A stretch of DNA of 64,000 nt from Doris montereyensis. Taxonomy: Eukaryota; Mollusca; Gastropoda; Nudibranchia; Dorididae. Both the position numbers and the translations under genes were made by a program. The first letter of the stretch is position 1. Every line of letters begins with the position of its first letter. Below the pieces are notes generated by a model, which had not been told where the DNA came from, searched no databases, and worked only from the letters and a program-made list of their open reading frames with translations. Shown here piece by piece: positions 24,501 through 35,100 of this stretch. Location of the stretch: the NCBI GenBank assembly GCA_037039925.1, contig JAXRKP010000251.1:232501-296500 (forward strand). The letters run 5' to 3'.

Positions 24501-25152
24501 GTCCTTTCAAGAATTGATTACTGCAATTCTCTGCAGGCTGGACTTCCACTGACACAAATCAAGAAACTGCAGATAATACAAAACAATGCCGCCAGATTAG
24601 TTATGGAAGTTTCAAAAAGAGAACACATTACGCCAATACTTAAACACCTACACTGGCTCCCAATAAAATCCCGCATTGACTACAAGATAGCTACAATCAC
24701 GTACCAATGCCTGCACGAGGCTGACTTTCCAGTCTACTTAAAAGAGTTAGTTCCTAAATACACACCGAACAGATCACTGCGCTCAGCGAGCAAGAAAATG
24801 ATACAAACACCCAAAACCAAACTTAAGACTTTCGGAGATAGGGCCCTACAAACACAAGCAGCCAAAATTTGGAACATTTTACCATGGGATGTCCAGTCTG
24901 CAGAGTCTTTGAATATACTGAAATCTCGCTTGAAGACCCACTACTTCTCCAACATATTTAGATGAATTTTATTGAATTATGTGCTTTTACTGAATTGATT
25001 GTGATACTATTTTTTATTGATGCATCTGTTTTATGTAAAATGTTTTAGCCATAGCATGCCATGCCTGTGTAATCATTTTGCTTGTAATGCGCCTTGAGCT
25101 CTTCTGAGGGAAGGCGCAATATAAATATTCTTCTTATCTTATCTTATCTTAC
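21596..25152 (+). mobile_element. CR1/L2-like LINE, nearly full length, inserted into the Jockey-like LINE
   Basis: A 5' leader of about 175 bases precedes the long ORF2 (21772-24965). The 3' end has GGCGCAATATAAATATTCTT at 25112-25131 and a TCTTA repeat tail (25129-25150), typical of L2/CR1-related LINEs. The coding line of the surrounding Jockey-like element stops just before this segment and resumes just after, so this one is the younger insertion. It is far better preserved than its host element. Confidence 0.88.
21772..24965 (+). pseudogene. LINE ORF2: endonuclease and reverse transcriptase with three single-base frame breaks
   Basis: The ORF reads from ATG 21772 through an apurinic-type endonuclease (VVYFNSRSCRNKTLQIYTFI; MLGDFNYHLE; CCISDHYAIS) and a full RT (NYRPVSNLPFLSKILEKAVL; LDLSAAFDTIDHGILLKRLE; GVPQGSVLGPIL; YADDTQLY; VRNLGVIMD; HWLPIKSRIDYKI) to a stop at 24963-24965. 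About 1060 codons in all. Frame changes sit at three homopolymers: a G run at 22343-22346 one short, a C run at 22482-22485 one short, and a T run at 24051-24057 one long. Catalytic residues of both domains are present. The N-terminal part before about 22140 has no recognised domain. Confidence 0.9.
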
Positions 25153-26215
25153 CCCAAAACCCTGCCATCAAAAATGTATTTGAAGCTTCCCGTTTGATAT
25201 TTGAGACATCCAAAACTACCCCACCTTTCGATATTCGAATTCTCCCCATATACAGAGAAACATAAATTACTAGGAAATAAATAATAGAAACTTTCAAATT
25301 TCCCCCATGGGCCAAAACCCATATAAATTTAGATTTTTCATTGTCCACATTTTCAAAGGACTAAACGAGGATTTTTACAGATTTTACAGATGAGAGATAA
25401 TTATCCTGACAGTGAGTGTTCATGTTTATACGGATGGCTATTGACTTGAAAGACAGTGAAAATGTAAATGCTGCCATTTATTATCTAGATCATCCCGAAA
25501 TCTTGAAGAATGTGCATCTGAAAGATAATACTTCTATTTTTAATGCAGAATTCCACACCATTCTGTTAGTAGTGTTAGCCTTGAGTGATTTAAAAAAGCT
25601 ATCGAGGAGTTTTAAAAATTGCATTATCTGGATGGATAGGCTGTCTGCCCTAAGAGTCTAAGAACTAGAATCTAAACATCAAGTAATAATACTAATTAAA
25701 CACGTTTTAAAAGACCTTGTTGGAAAACACATTACGTTTGGATACCGGGCATGTCGGCATCAATGATTTCAATGGGAATGAAAGTGCCGACGAGTTGGCA
25801 AAAGAGGCACACCCCAAAGATGTCAGCCCTGGTGCCTTACTTGATTATGAAGATTTGAAAGTTTTAGTGAATAATTATACAATGTATTAACAAAACTTGG
25901 CAGGAGGAGTGGGACCAAGAAGTTAATACATGTAACATGATAACAAGCATCATGAAGTAATCCCAAAAATGGCAGAAAGGCCAAATGTAAAAGTAAGAAA
26001 TAGAAAAGAAGAGAGTGGTTTAAGTCGCTACATATTGGTCATTCGGGGCTCACAGAGTTTTTTAACACATTGACTGTATAATATTTACAAATGTTTATGG
26101 AAGCGTTTGATTTTTTAAAAGTGCTTTATGCTCTACCTGGACAGTCGGCAATATTAGTCAGCTATGAACCCTGAGATCACCGCTATGGTGGACAGGGTTA
26201 CTTCAAAGAAAGAAA
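25150..26215 (+). mobile_element. Jockey-like LINE, 3' part (RNase H and tail) after the nested insertion
   Basis: The coding line resumes with NPAIKNVFEASRLIFETSKT then PPFDIRILP, the connector normally found between RT and RNase H. An RNase H-like region follows (VYTDG at about 25423-25437, NAEFHTILLVVLALSDL near 25543-25593, and after a frame change IPGHVGINDFNGNESADELA near 25743-25801). C-terminal WQEEWDQEV and a short 3' region with AAAGAAAGAAAGAAAC at 26205-26220 end the element. Frame changes and stops are frequent. Confidence 0.8.
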
Positions 26216-26268
26216 GAAACAACTGCAAAAGAGCCCAAAGGGCATGCGTTTATCCAGCGACTACTATA

Positions 26269-27258
26269 CAGTGGTGTCCGCCTAAAAACCCGGTCCTAAG
26301 GAGACAGAAACAGCAGGTTCTAAGGTAAATTCCGACATGTCTTGTATTTTTTACTTCAATATTCATATATTTTGTATTGGCTATTCCCTTTACACATAAC
26401 ATTTTGACTAGACCCCAATGCCAATAGATAAGCCGTTTCTGTTATGTCAATGTCATCAAGAGAAATTGCCTCGTGTAGGCATTATGATGATCTGAGTCTG
26501 AAGTTGTGCTTGAAAATGTTTTGAAAAATATGCAGTCTTTGCAGGTAGATAAATCGAGCCTCCAGCAAGCTGAGCAATTGAATGAAAATTATGACTATAC
26601 CTATAACAAAACAATGTAGCAATTCGTACAATCACTTCCGTACATGTTGAAAACACTGTGATTGGTCATTCACTTTTCAGCCAATCGATTACAAATGCAA
26701 GACAGCCTGAGAGAACTCACAACAATGAGAGGGCTGTCCCCCTGTCACCTGTCTTTGATGTTGCAATGTGAGCCGCATCACTGCCTTGCCTCCACATCTT
26801 GGCACGCAACAGCTGCGTAATCTTCCATCGTCTGTCATACCACATGGTCACAGGTGGCCAGGAAAGATGGACAGGGGCGGGTGGCGAGCCTTCCTCATGT
26901 CTTTCATTTGTAGTCTGGCACACCTGTGTGCCGTGTTTATTACAGTTTACACCTACTAGTGTCTGGACCAATTCAATAGACTTCCCACCTGTCTTTCTAT
27001 GATTCACTTGCAATGTATCACTATCACTACTAACTATTAGTGCCACAGGTTATCGGCACTTATTAGCATTAGCATTACATTGAGTGTGGACTTTCGTTTT
27101 CATGATTCTCAGACCGTGTTCTAAGGCGGATCGGATTGTGGTAGCGGAATCTTAAGGGGGTAATTTTATATAAGAAAAATTCTGTTGCACGGAATTTCTA
27201 TGAATTAGCGAGTTCTTAGGAGGACCAGGTTCTTAGTAATCTTAGGCTGACATCACTG
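26269..27258. mobile_element. Non-autonomous DNA transposon with inverted termini (Tc1/mariner-like)
   Basis: Left end CAGTGGTGTCCGCCTAA at 26269; right end, read inward from 27258, CAGTGATGTCAGCCTAA: 15 of 17 positions agree. TA lies just outside both ends (26267-26268 and 27259-27260). The 990-base interior has only short open frames, none transposase-like, so the copy could only be moved by another element. The superfamily is inferred from the CAGTG terminus and TA target. Confidence 0.8.
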
Positions 27259-27267
27259 TACTTTTAG

Positions 27268-28330
27268 ACGGATGGCAGTTCATCGTTCATAATTTTGTTT
27301 GTCCATGGAATTCTTTGCATGCGCCTGGAACTGTAACATTTCATCTCAAAACTGTTAATTCTTTCCTGATTCCTAGTCGTTTTTTTCTTTTGTCCACCCC
27401 TCGCATCCATTAAATGATTAATTGCTGGGGAAATTTGTTTAAAAAAAAAAAAAAAAGTTCCCAAAAGCTACAGCCAAACATCTGATCTCATTTCTCAAGC
27501 TTCCGTTACTGTCTACATGTATGTATTTGTGTTCTGAGTTATTCAAAATGTTTCAGTTGCTATTTTCTCATTGTTTACATAAATGTTGCTGACCTGCTCA
27601 CTTGAATCTATATTTAATATATTTGATTTCTTGCCATTTTCTGTTTCAACTTACACTTTTCGCAGTGTTCTTTCACAGACAGTACAATGTGTAAGATCTA
27701 TTAAACCTTCTGGTGAGTGTGACAACAGTGCTGTGCCATCAGCATATCTGAGGTCTTTGATGGCTCTTCTTTGTATTCTTAGTTCATTTAAATTGTAGGC
27801 CTATTTGTTAGTCTTTTTTCACCTCGCGCATTAATCCTTCTGTATACATGTTGAATAAATATGGCCACAGAATACATCCTTGTCCAACTCATAATTGCTA
27901 TTTGAATTTGAATAGGAAACCAATTTGATGAACCAAATTTGAGTTCACGGCTGCTTCTTCTTGACTATATTAACTAGATACATATATATTATATATATTT
28001 TTATAAGCTGTATATGTTCCTCAAAATTCTTCTCTTTCATAGCTATCCAGTTTATTGTGCGTTACACTGTCAAATGCTCTGAGTAGTCAATGAAGCAAAT
28101 GTGGAGGTTATTCTGTACTTGTCTGCATTTTTCTATGATGAGTCTGAGAAAGAATATATGATCACATGTCCCTCTACCTTTTCTGAATTTCATTTAGGTG
28201 GTTACTTTCTTTTCTATCATTTTACTCACATAAGTGAAATGGTTCTATGATTTGTGCTCTTTTAAGTCTCTTTTTTCGGAGGTATCACAAAAAGTGATCT
28301 TTTCCAATATTTCGGACCCATTCCCATTCT
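27268..28330 (-). mobile_element. Decayed LINE reverse transcriptase, minus strand
   Basis: Minus-strand reading gives, in order from about 28220 down: GRGTCDHIFFLRLIIEKCRQ and ICFIDYSEHLTV (RT palm), GQGCILWPYLFNMYTEGLMR (near 27890-27830), NELRIQRRAIKDLRYADGTA (near 27795-27740; the active site is YADG instead of YADD) and RINSFEMKCYSSRRMQRIPW then TNKIMNDELPSV (27355-27268). Stops and frame changes occur throughout. It begins ten bases after the TIR element. Confidence 0.8.
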
Positions 28331-28446
28331 CCATATTTCCTTACAGTAGAAGTAGAAGGAACCTCAATTAGAGCTAAAGACAGTGAAGACAACAGTATGT
28401 ATCAAGATTTTTAGATCTAGTTCTATCTATGTTTATAACAAAAAGA

Positions 28447-28570
28447 GGATAATCGGGAAAATATCAGGACAGGGCATTCTAGAGAAAGATCATCTAAACC
28501 CATACACCGGATAATCGGGAAAATATCAGGACAGGGTAGTCTAGAGAAAGATCATCTAAACCTATACACC
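28447..28570. repeat. Exact-looking tandem duplication of 62 bases
   Basis: GGATAATCGGGAAAATATCA starts at 28447 and again at 28509. The two units, through CATCTAAACC(C/T)ATACACC, differ at only three or four positions. Confidence 0.93.
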
Positions 28571-29517
28571 GGACGGTAGAATGGAAACTGACAAAGAAAG
28601 AGAAAAAGGAAACATTTTCATTTCCCATAAAAACCAATATCGCCATCTAGATTTTTCTATTTTTCTCATGATGTAAAAAATTGTATTCACAATCTGATAA
28701 GAGCATGGTGGGTTTTTATTTCATGATAACCAATGTCATGGGCCACTGCTGAGTTTGTATATGTATTTAATTTTTATATCCCCCCCCCCCCGAACCTTTT
28801 CTGTTAACTCAAAAATATCATGGTCAACCTTTTATGTAAAAGGAAACGTGTTTTATATCTTATTTGCAAAATTTCAGGATGAAAAATCTGAGCTGCTTTA
28901 GCATTTCGTGTGGGTGTGCATGCGCACATTTTTTGAATTGTCCTCGAAGTAGTCGAAGTCACACACTTGCTTAATTGAGAAAAAATATATAGCGAAAAAG
29001 GATGAATACATGAAGCACAAAGTGACAAAGGTACAAAAACGTAACTTAACACTTCAAATAATTGTCTTTTTTGTTTATTAATTGCAGGTAATAAATTAAA
29101 ATCAAAGGTAGTGTAATGAACCTGACTCATTCCACATATTTTGTTTTTCATTATATATGACATTACAAAGGAAATATTGATCTTTTGACAAGTACTTGAG
29201 ATTTCTAGACAACCCACTAAACATGCCCAACAGCCATTGCACCAAACATAACGAAACATACTCCAAAATTCACAGCCTCTCAGTCTCAACATTTCTTCAC
29301 TCTTTCTCTATTAAAAATGAAGTGTAAAATTCATCAGCCTGTTCTGTAGCAACTGAGTTAAAACAAAATTTGTACAAAATAAAAAAATGTGCATATAAAA
29401 AACAAAATAAGGAAATATTTACTTTTCAAACAAGAAAAGGCTCTGTACAGACCACCTTGTTAGAAAATTTGAAGGTTTTTTAATATTATAAAAGTACACT
29501 GATCAATGTTATCAGTA
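28571..29517. other. No gene recognised
   Basis: A 162-codon open frame lies on the minus strand at 28804-29292, Cys- and Phe-rich without recognisable motif, AT-rich, and with no supporting context. A run of ten C is at 28781-28790. Confidence 0.4.
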
Positions 29518-30277
29518 CAGTAAACCTCATTTTCAACGAGATCGCCGGGGACCAACCTGGGGTTTTCATTAAACCCGAGGTGTCTCTACGGTGGCGCAAA
29601 TAATTAATGGATTATTACCCTTGAGTGGAAACGGAACGACCTGCTATCGGTTGGTAGACCAAATCATGAGCTAACATAGTTTTGTTTGTTTTGCTTTTTG
29701 TTGTTGGTGTGTTCTTGTTTGTGTGTCTATCCAATCTGTAGAGCAGATTGGTTTCTTCATTGTTTTAAATGCTAATTAATTTTTTTTAAAATGTCAATCT
29801 GTCTCGAGACACACCTGTGCAATGTGAAGATGATTTATGACAATAAACCAATATCATACATCGAGAACAAAGCGATGGGGGTGGGTAAGGGAGGTAAGTT
29901 ACGGTGTGTATTAGTCAATGCCAACAACACTGTCCGGATGCATGCATGACATTGCCCGATGCCCCGGCCAACGCTTGATATGCACTATGCAACATCTCTT
30001 CCTTTCCTTCCCAACATCTCTACATGTATCAATGCATTCATAGATCTAAAACCATGATGGGACTAGATATATGTTCTATGGGCTAAGTGAGTTTACTTTG
30101 TTTTGTTTTGAAAACTTGAATTTTTTAAAGAAAAAGTTTCCCTATGGAATGATGCCAGTCAAACCGATACTGAATCTCGTTGGAGCCGGGGTTGCTCATT
30201 TATTTTACTCATAAGGTCAGCGGTGTTTTTATTGACTTAATTAAGGAATCCGAGCTTGTTAAAGTCAAGGTTTACTG
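29518..30277. mobile_element. pogo/Tigger-like MITE
   Basis: Left end CAGTAAACCTCATTTTCAAC at 29518; the right end read inward from 30277 is CAGTAAACCTTGACTTTAAC. TA flanks both sides (29516-29517, 30278-30279). Inner words CAACGAGAT (29534) and its inverted match ATCTCGTTG (30174) strengthen the inverted symmetry. Length is 760 bases with no transposase. The terminus pattern resembles pogo/Tigger elements (family knowledge). Confidence 0.82.
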
Positions 30278-32031
30278 TAGTACACTGTAGCTAAACACAT
30301 TGAGAAAAATTGATATCATCTAGAAAGACATCTGACAGAGGAAACTGTCAGTGTTAGAGAGTATCAATATGCTTTCCACTACTTGCCAAATCTACAAGCT
30401 TTAATTCTCTTTGGCTCTTCATTCCTGCCGTTCCCTTATTCACAAAATTCTTCTACATTTTCTAAGGATTAAACTAAAAGTCAATCAGCATGAAATGACA
30501 CTGCATGGCAGCCTCAAACAAATGTTTTTTCAACATCGAAGGGTTGCCTGGTGTTCATCACCACACAAGAATGCTGAGGGCAAAGCTAACAAAACCATCA
30601 CATTTACTAATTTAGTGCATTTGCTTGCACTTATAGTGTACTAATTAAAAGCTGGAATCTATTAATCTGACAGAAAGCTTATAAGGCCTCTTTCAAAGGG
30701 AAAAGAATGACACTAGAGATTCATATTATTACCCAAAGAAAGCAGCCATAACAAAAAGTGAGTTGAGTTGTGCAACATGAGCTAGAGAAAGCACGAACTG
30801 CATCACACTTTGCTCTGTTCTTAGCATGTTTAAAATACACCCTTGGACATACCTAAGCCTTGTTAATGGAATGTAAAAGCCAGCCAGTTGGAAGACATTT
30901 GTAAAGAGAACTAAGGGCTTGCTAGTAAACTGCCTTATCCGTGCCATTGCAAAATGTAGGCCGTCAAATGGAGCACACATGCCATACAAAAAATAAATCT
31001 GTTTAGTTTAAACAAAAAAAGCCCTTTTAACATGACTCCCATATACAATTAAAAAACTGAGTTAAACTTTGTTAAAAAAAGCAGGCCAGAATCATTAGAC
31101 AAAACATCCCATGACACACACCCCCCCCCTCCCTCCAAACTAGATTTGCAGAAAAGATAGCAGTAACAGGTACATCTATATTTACATCCATCTGCTTTCA
31201 ACGGAAATGATGCTGATTTCCAACCATCTGTGCAACGAATATACTTTCAAAGAAGAATTCAATCTCGATACTTTGGATGAGACAGGCAATATTATGGCTT
31301 ATTATACTAATTGTACTGATTATACCTTTCAGTGTTTAGTGTCACAAAAGGTATTACCAATTACCAAGGTACCGGTAATTAATGAACAGAGTAGGTCTGT
31401 TTGAGCAATAGCTTTTGGGTGTGAAATGACAATAGGCCATTCTCAAATGGAAAAAAACTAACAAACCTTATGAAACCTTTCATGCTGCTATGAAAAAGTT
31501 ACAAGTTTCGATAATAACTTCAGGCAATGATCTAGCTTATCAACAATATAAATGAATGCAGGAAAGCAAAAACAAAACAAAAATTATTGCTCTTCATTAT
31601 CTTCAACATACACTATTACAGCTTCTTCTGTTCTCTAGGACACACACTAAGGGTCTTTCAAATTCTACCACGAGTACTGAGCAAGAGTAACTGGGTCAAT
31701 CAAATTTCACATATTGCCAATAGTCTCATTTTCTCACTGTTACAATCAATGCTAGTGGGTCATGCATCCATATTTGGTGGCTGAAACGAACAAATTATCT
31801 TTCTGAATCTGACATACACTTCTATCCATTTTCAAATGTCACCAATATCATACGCTTGACAGCCATACTTGTACAAAATCAGGACCATGTGACAATTGAC
31901 AAGACAAATAAAATTTTGTAATAAATAACTATCACACTTTGCCAAATACAAACATACTGGACAACGGGTCATAGAGTCTTTGTGATGAGATGAAGTTTAA
32001 ATGAAAATTGCGATAGTTTACAAGACAATGG
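30278..32031. other. Probable UBE2S 3' UTR and downstream flank; nothing else recognised
   Basis: The last UBE2S exon ends at 32032 on the minus strand, so its 3' UTR runs leftward from here by an unknown distance. Open frames at 30411-30644, 30729-30989 and 31207-31404 have no motif. Confidence 0.4.
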
Positions 32032-32163
32032 TCACAAACGCTTTAAGGTTTTCTTTTTCTCTCTTTTCTTTTTTTCTCCAAAAGCTTTTTGTCTCCGGCG
32101 TGTTTCTTTGCCAAAGGACCATCACTTGATTTATCTTCTGATGAACAATTTTCTTCTGTTTCT
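32032..32163 (-). CDS. UBE2S: UBE2S last exon: Lys-rich tail with APC-docking C-terminus, frameshifted
   Basis: Acceptor CTTTTAG before 32163. It reads [31 protein letters not shown], then a run of seven A. The literal frame ends in KRKP; the frame reached with one more A ends KKKTLKRL then TGA (plus-strand 32032-32034). The Leu-x-Arg-Leu end is the known APC-binding tail of the family, so the restored frame is very likely real. Confidence 0.87.
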
Positions 32164-35100
32164 CTAAAAGGATAAAAAAAAAGAAGAAACAAGCACAAAT
32201 CATTGAAAATAACAATCACAGTACTTTACAAGAAAAATAAATATATCAAAAATCAAAATAAGAACAGTAAAAACAATCCTAAATAAACAAAATTACAAAC
32301 ACATGAAAAAAAGTTTCTCCAGAATGAGCCGCTGCATTTTAAAACCAGTTAAGCCTTTCTTTTGGCTTGTACTATACTAGAAACATCGATACCATGAACA
32401 TTTTCCAGACAGTAACTAAAACCCTTTTATGCTTACACTGTAGTTCCTTCAATTCAATATGCTCATTTTTATTTCAAACCAAACCTTGAGCTCTCTTTGC
32501 CCAAATGAGGCCACTACCTAAATGACATAAGTAACTAAATTTCATAAACCATTGAAACATGACAATTCAAAGTATCTATATAGCCATTCACTAGACTTGG
32601 AAGTCTTGTCGAGTAATACTCCACTGAACATTTAAAGAGAGTTGATAGTCCATACATATTGATAGCAAAATGCTGGAAAATTACATCTGATGCCCTCAAA
32701 TCTTTATGAAACCAAAAGAATGTTGACTCTGGTGATTATATGACACATTAATATCAAATTTGACATTGTAAGTCCAGGCCAAGATGTAGTCAAAGGAGAA
32801 TTCTGACACTGAAGAATGACTTCTTACAAATGAGCTCTCAACTTTGGAATGGTCTTAAGTTTCACTCATATTAGTAAGTCATAATGCTTCTCTAGAGAGC
32901 TTCATTGTTATATTCACGGGAAAGCTTAGTTGATTTTAATCTTTAAAGTTGAACCCTTTGATTTATTTCGTCCTTTTGGAAAATCTTCTATCTTGAGTGG
33001 AGTGGGAAATTTATCGCTTACTCTGGTTATAAAATCATACACCTGTTGTACGCCAGTGGCATCAAAAATGCCTTTCGCTACCGTACATTACCAGTAAAAA
33101 CTGTGTGGTTTTCAGGAAAAAAAAATGAATGAATTTGATCGTTTTTAATTTTCTTGTTATTGATGAAATCCCGCTAAATGTCAAAATTGTGGATGTGCTA
33201 GTCACTAATAAGCAAGCATAGATATAACAGTAACTGTATCAAATAACACACTTTAACAACTCATCACATTATTGACATCTTGGAAGTCATCTGGAGGGTG
33301 CTAGATAGATATAAAAACAAGTTTTCAAACAGTCGACGATAATGTCACCACCCCCATAAACAACAACTTACAACTCGATCCATTTCAATTATTCTCTTTC
33401 GATATATGCTAGTCAAATCAGCCGCACGCTATGAAATGTTCACATGACACATGTAAAAAGCGAGAATCGATGTGCTAGGGAATTTGTCACCCATTGCTTA
33501 AAAAAAAAAAATCAAAACCCACACATAGATCTAGGTCGCACTAATCAGAAAATAAGTGAAGGGGTAATGGTGACACCAATCTAAGGGTTTTAAATAGACC
33601 TTGTTAGCCTTGAAAAAGTTTTGTCTTGCATGTAAATGCAATGAAAGAGACGGTCTAGTTCAGGGTACATTTCATATCAACTTTTATCAATCTCGGTAAT
33701 AAATCCACAAAAATATGCTAGAGTTATCCTGTCCCAATTAAAGTAAAGCCTTATGTTACCAGTATGCGTGTGAAACTTTGTTGGATGTAACCCTCCTACA
33801 ATTCGATGTAAATAGAAAAAATAAAACCCCAAACAACCATTGTTTTATGCTTGTAGAACATACACTAATACAGGCTACTGATGTTTATCGAACATACTGT
33901 TTAATCCGACACAATTATGAGAACAAGATAAATCTCTCTTCGCTCTCTATGACACAATTTGTTATTCCAACCCAGACACAATTTAGTAATTTGCAGTCAT
34001 CAAGTTGTTTGTTAATCGGACATACTGCGCGCCCAAGAGATTTCAGAGCAACCGGAAACCTTCGTAAACAACAATGATGTGTCCAATAATTAATCCACGC
34101 GGACTAGTCTTGTATACCATATGGCAACTGGTGTCCAATTTCGTGCCTTGAAATAAACCATGACCCATATAAAAGACGGTCTGCGTTAAAAGGAAATGTT
34201 ACTCCAGTGAACTCATGGGTGTTCTGTTTTCACCTTTTGTTTCTGGAGACCAACCGAGACATCCAGGAATGCAGGTCTCTCCGACTGTCTGTCTATTTCT
34301 CCATCCCATTCTGTCTCTCTCTCCCCCCCCTTCATCTCTTTCTCTCCCCCACCTTCCTCTCTCATTGAAATGTGATGTCGCAATTACACTCTCTAAGGTT
34401 TCAGCTTCTGCAAACCGCTCTGTAAAATGCATGTTCGCAATTTGGACAAACTGTCCAAGCATGGTTTTTTTTGTGGCAACAGACATGTGTTCGAATAGGT
34501 GGTAAACATTTGAAAATAACATGGGAATGATGATGCAAGAGAGAAAGCATTTATCAATATATAGAAATAAGCTTCTCAAAACATGTTATTGTTATAAAAA
34601 AGTTCAGCACAAAACGAAAGAGAAAAAAAAGAACCTAGTTTACCAATTGCGCATAAAGGCATGTATTCTCCTTGTAATAATAACATCACTATACAATTGA
34701 ATAAGCATCAGTTATTATACAAAGCAAACAACAAAAATAAAAGCATACAAGTGTATGAAATGCTCTTTTCTCACCTTAAAGGTTTTGCATGAATTTTCGG
34801 TGTACATTTTTGCACGTTTGGAATAATCATCATATTGCTCTAACAATAATTTTCCGGCTTCAGCATTCAAGGCAGACTCTGGATTCGGTACAATAAGTAA
34901 ACATTTTACAGTCTGGAAGGAATAGGAAAAAAAGAAAATTTGCAGTTGAAAAAACAAACAAACCCCAATGCAGTTGAACAAACCCCAAAACAATCTTAAT
35001 ATTGACGCAAGGCCCATAAATTACACGACACAGCCAGAAATCATCCATTGACAAGTCTATGGTAGGTATGTGCTAGGTAAGCGACGCCCATGAGGAGTTT

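Noticed and set aside
28804..29292. 162-codon minus-strand open frame
   Set aside because: No family motif, AT-rich with unusual Cys/Phe content, no splice or neighbour support.
34199..34579. Open frames of 96 and 126 codons on opposite strands
   Set aside because: Both overlap the same pyrimidine-rich patch in the UBE2S intron and show no conserved motif.
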